Assembly: GCA_025997595.1 (NCBI GenBank)
Contig: BNUU01000001.1
Span: forward strand, 62,001 to 126,000
Source of the DNA: Spirochaetia bacterium
GTDB lineage: Bacteria > Spirochaetota > Spirochaetia > Treponematales > Breznakiellaceae
Length of the DNA: 64,000 bases
Direction: 5' to 3'
The position numbers and the translations under genes were made by a program. The notes under the pieces were generated by a model that was not told where the DNA came from, did not search any database, and worked only from the letters and a program-made list of their open reading frames with translations. Positions 1 to 7,775 of the stretch are shown one piece after another (position 1 is the stretch's first letter; each line of letters opens with the position of its first letter).

Positions 1-1
1 G

Positions 2-1084
2 CTCCTTGCGGATGATAAAACCAGTCCCGCGGCGGTCCCCCTCTTTTCCATTCTGCTTACGATAATCGCAGCATCACTGTTGCTGCTTATTTTGGGAAAA
101 AATCCCCTTGTTGCAATGGCAGCTTTTCTGCGGGGCAGCGGTTTTATGATCAAGCCCTCCTATGCCGGCGGGCAGAATATGTTTACGGATTTTCTGTCAT
201 TTCTCGGCATCCTCTCCCCCATGCTCCTTGCGGCCCTGGCGGTGATCGTCGCACTCAAGGCGGGGATGTTTAACATCGGCATCGCCGGGCAGATGCTGGC
301 TGCGGGCTTTATCGCCACCGTGTTTGTGGGCTACTCCCCGCTGCCCGCCCTTATCGCGCGGCCTTTGGTAATACTGATAGCCGTCGTGGCGGGGGCTGTT
401 ATGGGCGCCCTGGTGGGCTTCCTTAAATACCGCTTTAACATACACGAAGTGGTTTCTACCATCATGTTTAACTATATTACGAGCTATGTTACGGGCTTTT
501 ATATCAATACGTACTTTGTGGATATCATTTCCCGTTCGTCAAAGGTATGCAGCGCCGCTTCCCGGCTTACTATTTCCGGCATTACCCTGGGAAGGCTGCG
601 GCCCACGATCCCCCTGGGCATCATTATCGCGCTGGCGGCGGTCTTTATCATCCGCTTTTTGATGGAAAAGACCACCCTTGGCTTTGAGCTTAAAGCGGTG
701 GGCCTCAACCGGGACGCCGCCAAATACGCCGGCATCCGCCAGGGCAGGAGCATTATGCTGGCCATGCTTATTTCGGGGGCCCTTGCGGGGCTCGCGGGGG
801 TTACCTATTATTTGGGCTATTACAACACCATTGTGCCAAAAGCCCTGGCGAGCATGGGTTACGACGCCATTGCCGTTTCCCTTTTGGGAAACCTCAGCCC
901 CGTGGCGGCGATCTTCGCTTCGGCGCTGGTTACCATTTTTCAGAAGGGCAGCGTATACATGAGTTCCATCGTTGGTGTGCCCAAGGAAATTGCATCGGTA
1001 ATAACAGGAATACTGTTACTGTTCAGCGCCTGCGGTACCTACATCCGGTACCGGGCCCATTCGCATATGGAAAGGAGCCTGTGA
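2..1084 (+). CDS. ABC transporter permease, nucleoside/ribose type (partial, 5' end outside window)
   Basis: Integral membrane permease of the BmpA/YufP-type uptake family (branched-chain permease fold), which in characterised relatives imports purine nucleosides; the substrate here is inferred. The frame is already open at base 2, and the residues before the first internal start (LLADDKTSPAAVPLFS) look like real coding sequence leading into the first membrane helix, so the true start lies upstream of the window. Eight or so hydrophobic segments are visible, with the family stretch MLLAALAVIVALKAGMFNIG and a conserved GLNRDAAKYAGI loop. The TGA overlaps the ATG of the next permease by one base (TGATG), so the two are translationally coupled. 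The ATP-binding and binding-protein genes are presumably further upstream. Confidence 0.88.
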   Translation, partial: LLADDKTSPAAVPLFSILLTIIAASLLLLILGKNPLVAMAAFLRGSGFMIKPSYAGGQNMFTDFLSFLGILSPMLLAALAVIVALKAGMFNIGIAGQMLAAGFIATVFVGYSPLPALIARPLVILIAVVAGAVMGALVGFLKYRFNIHEVVSTIMFNYITSYVTGFYINTYFVDIISRSSKVCSAASRLTISGITLGRLRPTIPLGIIIALAAVFIIRFLMEKTTLGFELKAVGLNRDAAKYAGIRQGRSIMLAMLISGALAGLAGVTYYLGYYNTIVPKALASMGYDAIAVSLLGNLSPVAAIFASALVTIFQKGSVYMSSIVGVPKEIASVITGILLLFSACGTYIRYRAHSHMERSL

Positions 1085-2043
1085 TGGATACGATTCTTAT
1101 CGACGGCCTTTCCTTTGCGCTGCCCCTGTTGATCATGGCTATCGGCGGTATTTACTGCGAACGCAGCGGCATCACCATGCTGGCCCTGGAGGGGCTCCAG
1201 GGTTTCGGCGCATTCACCGGTGCGGCGGCGGTGGTCCTCTGCGGCCTCAAACTGGGTATGGGTTCCCCATCGCTCATCTATATCGCCATGGCGGTTTCTA
1301 TGATCGGGGGCCTGGTGTTTTCACTTATCCACGCGGGGCTCTGCATCAAGTTCCGGGCCCAGCAGGTGATCAGCGGGGTGGTGGTAAACACCCTGGCCAT
1401 GGCGCTCACCACCTTTCTTACCAGCGTGATCAACGGCCTTATCACCGGGGACGCATCAAACAAATTTCAGATCGGGGTGTCCATCCGTTTTACCGTCCCC
1501 GGCCTTTCCCGGATTCCGGTGCTGGGGGGCCTCTTTAAAAACATGTACCCCTTCGAGATCGTGATCCTCGCAATCGCCTTTATTGCCTGGTATGTGCTGT
1601 ATAAAACCCCCTACGGCCTGCGTCTGCGGGCCTGCGGCGAAAATCCCCACAGCCTTGACGCCGCCGGCGGGGATGTGGGAAAAACCCGGCTTATGGCGGT
1701 GATGATCTGCGGCGCGCTTTCCGGCCTCGGGGGCATCTTCCTGGCCTATTCCATCTCCGCCAACTATTCCCCCAATATCTACATGGGTTACGGTTACCTT
1801 TCCATCGCGGCGCTGATCTTCGGCAACTGGAAGATACTGCCCACCTTTGCGGTGTGCCTCTTTTTCGGCTTTGCAAAATCCGCAGGGTACCAGCTCTGCC
1901 TCTTTTTGGGGATGCCCGGCAACTATTCTGACCTGCTCCTGGTGCTGCCCTATGTGCTTACCCTGCTGCTGCTGATCTTCTTTTCCCGGCACAACCATCC
2001 GCCCCGGGCTCTTGGTGAATTTTTCGACAAAGGAAAACGATAA
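1084..2043 (+). CDS. ABC transporter permease, nucleoside/ribose type (second subunit)
   Basis: Second permease of the same importer (YufQ-like), about 319 residues with eight or more hydrophobic segments. The N-terminal half carries the family signature GIYCERSGITMLALEG and the C-terminal half the loop GENPHSLDAAGGDVGKTRLMA, which parallels the loop of the first permease. A GTG at 1081 is also in frame, but the Shine-Dalgarno AAAGGAG at 1071-1077 lies only 3 bases from it and a more normal 6 bases from the ATG at 1084, so ATG is preferred. A TetR gene follows after three bases and may regulate the operon. Confidence 0.88.
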   Translation: MDTILIDGLSFALPLLIMAIGGIYCERSGITMLALEGLQGFGAFTGAAAVVLCGLKLGMGSPSLIYIAMAVSMIGGLVFSLIHAGLCIKFRAQQVISGVVVNTLAMALTTFLTSVINGLITGDASNKFQIGVSIRFTVPGLSRIPVLGGLFKNMYPFEIVILAIAFIAWYVLYKTPYGLRLRACGENPHSLDAAGGDVGKTRLMAVMICGALSGLGGIFLAYSISANYSPNIYMGYGYLSIAALIFGNWKILPTFAVCLFFGFAKSAGYQLCLFLGMPGNYSDLLLVLPYVLTLLLLIFFSRHNHPPRALGEFFDKGKR

Positions 2044-2046
2044 TAT

Positions 2047-2616
2047 ATGGAACATTCGATTGATGACCGGCGGACCCGCAAGACCAAGGGACTTATCAAA
2101 CAGGCGCTGGTACAGCTCCTGGCTGAAAAGGACATTAAGGATATTTCGGTAAGTGAATTATCGACCCTTGCGGATATCAACCGCGGAACCTTTTATCTGC
2201 ACTATACCGATATTTATGACCTCTTCGGACAGGTTGAACAGGAAGTGCTGAACGAGTTCAGCCTGCATATTTCCAACTATAAGGAAAATTCCCAGGTATT
2301 GGGGCTGCCCATTCTGCTGAATTTGTTCAAGTACATCAAGGAAAACGCCAAATTTTTCAAAGCCATACTCCACACCAAGGAAACCAATTTCCTCAGCCGG
2401 GTTATTGAAATGAGCCGTCCCCGGGGGAAGGCTGAATTCCGTCAGCTTTATAAGGGATGGAAAGAAGAATATTTTGATTACTATTATGATTTTATGGCCT
2501 TTGGCGCCGTGGCCATGGTACGGCACTGGTTTGAAAAAGGTATGCCCGAAACCCCGGAATATATGGCCCATCTGGCGGAAAAGATGATAAAAAATTGTAT
2601 AGAAAATGCGGTGTAA
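2047..2616 (+). CDS. TetR/AcrR family transcriptional regulator
   Basis: DNA-binding repressor-type protein of 189 residues. Residues 8-55 form a TetR helix-turn-helix: RRTRKTKGLIKQALVQLL is helix 1, and the recognition region reads VSELSTLADINRGTFYLHY, the classic TetR motif ending in TFYxHY. The rest resembles the TetR_C_8-type ligand domain, with many aromatic residues such as EYFDYYYDFMAFG. It begins three bases after the second permease and ends five bases before the FAD protein, so it is part of that operon. Regulation of the upstream transporter is inferred from position only; no operator was identified. Confidence 0.85.
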   Translation: MEHSIDDRRTRKTKGLIKQALVQLLAEKDIKDISVSELSTLADINRGTFYLHYTDIYDLFGQVEQEVLNEFSLHISNYKENSQVLGLPILLNLFKYIKENAKFFKAILHTKETNFLSRVIEMSRPRGKAEFRQLYKGWKEEYFDYYYDFMAFGAVAMVRHWFEKGMPETPEYMAHLAEKMIKNCIENAV

Positions 2617-2621
2617 TATAA

Positions 2622-4109
2622 ATGAACTGTGATGTATTGATTGTCGGCGCCGGCCCTGCGGGGATCTTCACCGCCCTGGAGTTAATCAGGAGGGGATCCC
2701 CGGTCGGCGGCCCCGGCGGAGGAGCCGGCCTCAGGAAACAAAAGAAAATCGTGATCATGGAAAAGGGCAGCCCCATTGAAAAGCGGTCCTGCCCCAAGAT
2801 TCATACGAAGAAGTGTATGAACTGTAAACCCTACTGTCATATTACTACGGGCTTTTCCGGCGCCGGGGCCTTTTCCGACGGCAAGCTGTCCCTGAGTTGC
2901 GAGGTAGGCGGTGACTTTCCCGACCTCATCGGCAGGCCCGCAGCCCAGGAGCTTATCAATTACACCGACCGCATCTACCTTGAATTCGGCGCGGTAAAAG
3001 AAGTTGAAGGGATCGGCAATGATGATAACATAAAGGATATCCGCCGCCGGGCGATCAAGGCGGGACTCAAGCTGGTGGACTGCCCCATCCGGCATCTGGG
3101 AACCGAGAAGGCCCAGGAACTGTACCGTAACATTCAAGGTTATCTCATAGAAAAGGGGGTTGAGTTTTTATTCGACACCGAATGTACCAATCTGATCCTT
3201 GGGACCTCAAGGCTGCAAAGCAGCGTCGAACCTTTGGTTCGCGGTTCCCCTCTTGAAAATAGCGTTTGTAAGGGCGTGCGGGCCCACGATGTCGGCAAGG
3301 CTGAACACTTTGATGTATTCGCCCCCGTTACCATTGTTGCTGCGGGACGCCGGGGCGCGGACTGGCTCGATCATATCTGCCGGGAACATGACGTGGTCCA
3401 CGAAAGCGGCACCGTTGATATCGGCGTCCGGGTGGAGATGCGGAACGAGATAATGGAAGAGGTGAACAATGCCCTGTATGAATCAAAGCTTGTCGGTTAT
3501 CCGAAGCCCTTCAAAGATAAGGTGCGTACCTTCTGCCAGAATCCCGGCGGCTTCGTCAGCCAGGAAAATTATGACAATAACCTTGCGGTGGTAAACGGTC
3601 ATTCCTACAAGGAGATGAAATCCCGGAACACAAACCTTGCGATCCTCAGTTCCCATAATTTCAGCGATCCCTTTAACCAGCCTATCGCCTACGCGCAGAA
3701 GATCGGCGAACTGACCAACATGCTGGCGAACGGGCATATCCTGGTTCAGCGTTACGGTGATATCCTGGACGGCAAGCGGACCTGGCAGGACGAGCTTGAA
3801 CGGAGTTCCGTGCAGCCCACCCTAAGCGACGCCGTCGCCGGTGACATTACCTCCGCCATGCCCTACCGCGCCATGACCAACATCATCAATTTTATTGAAG
3901 CCCTGGATATGGTGGTCCCCGGCTTTGCCAGCGCAGAAACACTGTTGTATTCCCCGGAACTTAAATTTTATTCCAACCGTATCAAATTGAACAGCAGCCT
4001 CGAAACCAACATCCCCGGCCTTCACTGCCTTGGGGACTCAAGCGGCTGGACAAGAGGACTGATGATGGCAAGCGCCATGGGGGTCCTCATGGGCCGGGTA
4101 TTGGGGTAG
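2622..4109 (+). CDS. FAD/NAD(P)-dependent oxidoreductase-like protein (COG2509-type)
   Basis: Uncharacterised flavoprotein family, 495 residues. The N-terminus is a Rossmann FAD-binding site, DVLIVGAGPAGIFTALEL. A cysteine-rich segment around residues 55-70 (CPKIHTKKCMNCKPYCH) precedes the family block TGFSGAGAFSDGKL. The C-terminal block GDSSGWTRGLMMASAMG is the second FAD contact. The substrate is unknown. Two segments look inserted relative to a plain Rossmann layout: residues about 25-42, glycine/proline rich (SPVGGPGGGAGL), which separates the dinucleotide motif from the second strand, and residues about 195-222, whose DNA is three tandem mini-hairpins. It ends 14 bases before a hairpin repeat that probably closes the operon. 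Confidence 0.8.
   Translation: MNCDVLIVGAGPAGIFTALELIRRGSPVGGPGGGAGLRKQKKIVIMEKGSPIEKRSCPKIHTKKCMNCKPYCHITTGFSGAGAFSDGKLSLSCEVGGDFPDLIGRPAAQELINYTDRIYLEFGAVKEVEGIGNDDNIKDIRRRAIKAGLKLVDCPIRHLGTEKAQELYRNIQGYLIEKGVEFLFDTECTNLILGTSRLQSSVEPLVRGSPLENSVCKGVRAHDVGKAEHFDVFAPVTIVAAGRRGADWLDHICREHDVVHESGTVDIGVRVEMRNEIMEEVNNALYESKLVGYPKPFKDKVRTFCQNPGGFVSQENYDNNLAVVNGHSYKEMKSRNTNLAILSSHNFSDPFNQPIAYAQKIGELTNMLANGHILVQRYGDILDGKRTWQDELERSSVQPTLSDAVAGDITSAMPYRAMTNIINFIEALDMVVPGFASAETLLYSPELKFYSNRIKLNSSLETNIPGLHCLGDSSGWTRGLMMASAMGVLMGRVLG
3197..3241 (+). repeat. Three tandem mini-hairpins inside the FAD-protein coding sequence
   Basis: Three perfect small inverted repeats follow one another: CCTTG/CAAGG (3197-3201 with 3208-3212), GCTGC/GCAGC with loop AAA (3212-3216 with 3220-3224), and CGAACC/GGTTCG with loop TTT (3227-3232 with 3236-3241). 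They are translated in frame as part of a low-complexity stretch (RLQSSVEPLVRGSPLENS). This is read directly from the sequence; that they came from an inserted palindromic element is inference. Confidence 0.7.
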
Positions 4110-4123
4110 GGGGAAAAAATATT

Positions 4124-4180
4124 GGACTTGTTCGACAACTCGGTTAGTTGCCGAACAAGTCCTGCAAAATACTTCGTATT
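4124..4180. repeat. Dispersed hairpin repeat, copy 1 (3' of FAD gene, 3' of NlpE-like gene)
   Basis: Arms GGACTTGTTCGACAACT (4124-4140) and 4146-4162 form a 17-bp stem with one mismatch around the loop CGGTT. A second, decayed hairpin follows: GCAAAATAC (4164-4172), loop TTC, then GTATT only. The same two-hairpin unit occurs intact at 20946-21003, and the first hairpin again at 4636-4670. It lies between two converging genes, so it may terminate or stabilise both transcripts. Confidence 0.85.
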
Positions 4181-4188
4181 ACCTGTTT

Positions 4189-4608
4189 TTACTCAAGGAC
4201 TTTTTTCAGGATATAGTTATCAGTAAGAGCGCCGGTTATCTTTTTCCCGGCCATGTCCAATTGGATCAGGATGTTTTCACCGACTTGATAATGCGGGGGC
4301 ATATCCCTGACATCCAGTACAATGGCGCTTCCGGCATCATTCCACTGAAAGGTCCCGTCTTCGGTAAAAACCTCTTCGCCCCGGTCAATGTATTGATAGC
4401 TCATACCATAAGTCCCGTCTAAGTCCAAAGTTATCTCAACATTGATACCCGGCCCATCCGCCGCCGGTAGTACTCCCCTATAAACACCATCCCAATTCAC
4501 GCTGTTCCTTGAATTGTGGGCGGCATCAATAGCCTTGCCTGTTGATACGCATGCGCCTAATCCAAAAAACGATAAAGCCACAGCAAACACTAAAAACGTT
4601 TTTTTCAT
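4189..4608 (-). CDS. NlpE-like lipoprotein
   Basis: Small exported lipoprotein, 139 residues. Residues 1-20 are a lipoprotein signal peptide ending in the lipobox LGAC, so Cys20 should be lipidated. The mature part matches the NlpE N-terminal (copper-homeostasis/envelope-stress) domain pattern: WDGVYRGVLPAADGPGI, then EITLDLDGTYGMSYQY and a later EDGTFQWNDAGS. E. coli-type NlpE has a CxxC in the CADC position; here it reads AADG, so metal binding through that pair is not possible. The start is supported by AGAGGG five bases upstream of the ATG. The gene stands alone, bracketed by two copies of the same hairpin repeat. Confidence 0.78.
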   Translation of the reverse strand: MKKTFLVFAVALSFFGLGACVSTGKAIDAAHNSRNSVNWDGVYRGVLPAADGPGINVEITLDLDGTYGMSYQYIDRGEEVFTEDGTFQWNDAGSAIVLDVRDMPPHYQVGENILIQLDMAGKKITGALTDNYILKKVLE

Positions 4609-4635
4609 GTCATCCCTCTTGTGAGATTAGATTAA

Positions 4636-4698
4636 ATTTGTTCGGCAACCCGGTTAGTTGCCGAACAAGTCTATTGTATATTATTGAAAATAATATAT
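4636..4698. repeat. Dispersed hairpin repeat, copy 2, plus an AT-rich hairpin
   Basis: TTGTTCGGCAAC (4638-4649) pairs with 4657-4668; the C/A pair next to the loop CGGTT is mismatched. It is followed directly by a second, unrelated hairpin: TATATTATT (4677-4685), loop GAA, AATAATATA (4689-4697). It lies upstream of both the NlpE-like gene (leftward) and the acyl-CoA synthetase (rightward). Confidence 0.82.
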
Positions 4699-4754
4699 CA
4701 AGATTTAGTAATGATTGTGCAACCTTGGCCAATCTCCGCAGTCAAAACTTCTAC

Positions 4755-6410
4755 ATGGTATCCCTTGAAAAAATGACCCTGGCCGAATTGTGTGTTCTGG
4801 CGGCGGATAAATATAAAAACAGACGGGCCTTTGAAATCTACCGGGAAGGCAAGGTCTACGATCCGGTGAGTTACCGCCTGCTGGGGCTCCGCTCCCGGCA
4901 GTTTGGGGCGCTCCTGGGGAGCCTGGGGGTAAAGGCCGGGGACCGGGTGATGATCCTCTCGGAGAACTGTCCCGAATGGCCCATCGCCCTCTTCGGCGCG
5001 GCCATGGCCGGGGCCATAGCGGTTCCGGTATTGCCCGATTTTACCCCGGAACAGATCGGGGCCATCGCCGGCCATGCGGAGCTTTCCGCGCTCTGCGTCA
5101 CCGAACGGACCGCAGCAAAAATCGATGCCCTGGAAGTGGGGGTTCCCCGGATATACCTGGACACTATGGAAAATACGGGTATCGGGGCCGGGGGCGGGAT
5201 GGGGATACAGGCTGCCATCCGGGGGATACCGAAAAGGCTTCCCCTGCGTGAGCCGGGCAAGGGGTTTGCCTTTCCGGAGGTCAAGGGAGATGATCCTGCG
5301 GTGATTGTCTATACCAGTGGCGCCTCGGGGGCCAGCAAGGGGGTGCTGCTTTCCCACCGGAACCTGATTTTCTGCGCCCGTGCCTCCCGGTCATTGATGA
5401 AGGTCTTTCCCCGTGACCGGCTCCTTTCGGTTATCCCCCTGGCCCATACCTACGAATGCACCCTGGGACTCCTGGCGGCGATCCTGAACGGGGCCTCCAT
5501 CACCTATCTGGACAAGCCCCCGTCACCGGTGGTACTCCTCCCGGCCATCCAGTCCATCAGGCCCACCATCATGCTGACGGTCCCCCTCTTCATCGAAAAA
5601 ATTTACCGCCAGAAGATAGCCCCCGCCCTGCACAAAAGCCCCCTGTATAGGTGCGCCCTCACCCGTCCCCTGGCGCTGTATCTGGCGGGGCGGCAGCTCA
5701 ACGCGGCCTTTGGGGGAGGGGTCCGCTCCTTCGGCATCGGCGGGGCGCCCCTGGCTGCGGATGTGGAGGACTTCCTGCGGCGGAGTAAATTCCCCTACGC
5801 CCCCGGCTATGGCCTTACCGAGGCAGCTCCCCTCCTTGCCGGAACCGCCCCCTACCGCTTCCCCGCCCATTCCGCGGGTTCGATCCTGCCGGGGGTGGAG
5901 ATCCGCATCGCCCCCCCGGCGCCGGGTTTTACCGAAGGGGAGATACAGGCCCGGGGGGCCAATATCATGATGGGCTATTACCGGGATGAGGGGGCTACCA
6001 AAAACGCCTTTACCCCCGACGGATGGCTCAAAACCGGGGATCTGGGCAGCCTGGACAAGGGGGGCCATCTTTTTATCCGGGGCCGCATCAAGGCAATGAT
6101 CCTGGGCCCCTCCGGGGAAAACATCTACCCCGAGGAAATCGAAATCCTCCTCAACGCCTCCCCCTTGATCGAAGAAGCCCTGGTCCGCGCCGGTGAACAG
6201 GGGATACCCACGGCCCTGGCCGTGCTGAGCGGGGAGGCCAAAAAACGCCGCCGGGCAGCCGCCGAATCCTTCGACAGGGAACTTGAGGAATTAAAAAATA
6301 CGGTGAACCGCCAGCTTCCGCCCTTTTCCCGGATAAGCCGCATCGAAATCCGGGACGAGCCCTTCGAGAAAACACCCACACAGAAGATCAAACGTTTTCT
6401 GTATCAGTAA
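4755..6410 (+). CDS. AMP-dependent long-chain acyl-CoA synthetase family protein
   Basis: Adenylate-forming enzyme that activates a carboxylic acid, probably a fatty acid, to its CoA thioester; about 551 residues. The P-loop-like motif VIVYTSGASGASKGV lies near residue 180, followed by the A5-like motif PYAPGYGLTEAAPLL and the hinge motif GWLKTGDLGSLDKGGHLFIRGR. The C-terminal catalytic lysine is expected in the final motif KTPTQKIKRFL. The frame is open back to 4542, but residues before MVSLEKMTLAELC do not resemble the family, so ATG 4755 is chosen; no convincing Shine-Dalgarno is visible. The 3' end overlaps the converging MATE gene by 23 bases. Confidence 0.85.
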   Translation: MVSLEKMTLAELCVLAADKYKNRRAFEIYREGKVYDPVSYRLLGLRSRQFGALLGSLGVKAGDRVMILSENCPEWPIALFGAAMAGAIAVPVLPDFTPEQIGAIAGHAELSALCVTERTAAKIDALEVGVPRIYLDTMENTGIGAGGGMGIQAAIRGIPKRLPLREPGKGFAFPEVKGDDPAVIVYTSGASGASKGVLLSHRNLIFCARASRSLMKVFPRDRLLSVIPLAHTYECTLGLLAAILNGASITYLDKPPSPVVLLPAIQSIRPTIMLTVPLFIEKIYRQKIAPALHKSPLYRCALTRPLALYLAGRQLNAAFGGGVRSFGIGGAPLAADVEDFLRRSKFPYAPGYGLTEAAPLLAGTAPYRFPAHSAGSILPGVEIRIAPPAPGFTEGEIQARGANIMMGYYRDEGATKNAFTPDGWLKTGDLGSLDKGGHLFIRGRIKAMILGPSGENIYPEEIEILLNASPLIEEALVRAGEQGIPTALAVLSGEAKKRRRAAAESFDRELEELKNTVNRQLPPFSRISRIEIRDEPFEKTPTQKIKRFLYQ

Positions 6411-7767
6411 TAACTTGCTTGGTCTGCCATTTGCCGCCCTTCCAGCGCTGGGCGTAGCAGATACCCCGCACAACCCAGTCCGCAACCATGGCGATCCAGA
6501 TCCCCATCACTCCCACATGGAAGACATAGGCGATAAGGTAGGCGCCGATTACCCGCACCAGCCACATTGATATGACCGCAGCGACCATGCAGTACCCGGC
6601 GTCCCCGGCGGCCCGCAGGGCATTGGGCAGGGAGAAGCTCAGGGACCAGAGGAGGGGGGAAGCGGCGCAGAGCAGCCAGGTAAACTGCTTCGCCATGTCG
6701 TGGGCTTCCTGACTCAGGCGGAATATCCCCAGGAGGGGGTCGATAAAGAGGGCAATCACTGCGCTGAGGATGGTTACTACGCCGACGATGAGCCACATCA
6801 GGCGGCGGGTAAAATATTTTGCGCTGTCGTAATCCTTTGCCCCCACGCATTGGCCCACGATGGTCAGCATCCCAATGCCGATGGCGGTGCCGCTCATGTT
6901 TGTGAATGAATTGATCACCCCCGTTACGGCGTTTGCCGCCAGCGCCGCGGTACCAAAACTGGTGGCTATTCGGGATACGATGATCTTCCCCAGCTGAAAC
7001 ATGGAACCTTCGATCCCGCCGGGGATTCCCACCTTAAGGATGCTGCGGATCATATGGGGCACTATCCTGATGCGGAACAGCCCCGCCAGGGATATGGGCC
7101 CCCGGCGGAGGCGCATCAAAAGAACCGTAAGGATCAGCGCCGAAACAATACGGCTTATCAGGGTGGAAACCGCCGCCCCCGCGACGCCCATATGAAGGCC
7201 GTAAATGAGGACGAAGTTAAGGGCAATGTGAATAATGTTTACCAGGATCGATACCATCATGGTGACCCTGCTGTTACCGATGCTGCGGAACAGGGCGGCG
7301 TCGGCGTTGTAGAGGGAGAGGAAGGGATAGCCCAGGGCGCTGATCCGGAAATAGGTATCCGCCGCCTGCATCACGTCACCGGCGATATTCCCGTAGATAA
7401 GCTTAAGCAGCCGGGTACGGAGGATGAGGGTAAAAATCATGATGATGAGGGACACGAAAACAGTGGTATAGATAAGCTGCCGGGAGGCCGCCGTGGCGTT
7501 TTTGCTGTCCCGCCTGCCGATGTACTGGCTTATCACCACCGAGCCGCCGGTTGCCAATGCCCCAAAGGCGATGATCAGCAGGGTGGCAATGGCGTCCACC
7601 AGGGATACCCCGGACACCGCATATTCCCCCACGGAACTCATCATCACCGTGTCCACCGCACCGATGGTTACCGCAAGGGTCTGCTCCACCACCAAAGGCC
7701 AGAGCAGCCGGAACAGGGCTTTCTTGTTCCATTTCTCGCGCATGGTAAAGGCGTTAGGATCACTCAT
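6388..7767 (-). CDS. MATE family efflux transporter
   Basis: Cation-coupled multidrug/metabolite exporter of the inner membrane, about 459 residues with roughly twelve hydrophobic helices in two halves. The N-terminal half begins LFRLLWPLVVEQTLAVTIG and contains DTVMMSSVGEYAVSGVSLVD, a typical MATE opening. ATG at 7767 is preferred over the in-frame TTG at 7770. It begins eight bases after the aspS stop with no clear ribosome-binding site, so it is probably translated by coupling to aspS. The substrate cannot be told. Confidence 0.9.
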   Translation of the reverse strand: MSDPNAFTMREKWNKKALFRLLWPLVVEQTLAVTIGAVDTVMMSSVGEYAVSGVSLVDAIATLLIIAFGALATGGSVVISQYIGRRDSKNATAASRQLIYTTVFVSLIIMIFTLILRTRLLKLIYGNIAGDVMQAADTYFRISALGYPFLSLYNADAALFRSIGNSRVTMMVSILVNIIHIALNFVLIYGLHMGVAGAAVSTLISRIVSALILTVLLMRLRRGPISLAGLFRIRIVPHMIRSILKVGIPGGIEGSMFQLGKIIVSRIATSFGTAALAANAVTGVINSFTNMSGTAIGIGMLTIVGQCVGAKDYDSAKYFTRRLMWLIVGVVTILSAVIALFIDPLLGIFRLSQEAHDMAKQFTWLLCAASPLLWSLSFSLPNALRAAGDAGYCMVAAVISMWLVRVIGAYLIAYVFHVGVMGIWIAMVADWVVRGICYAQRWKGGKWQTKQVITDTENV

Positions 7768-7775
7768 CAATAATA

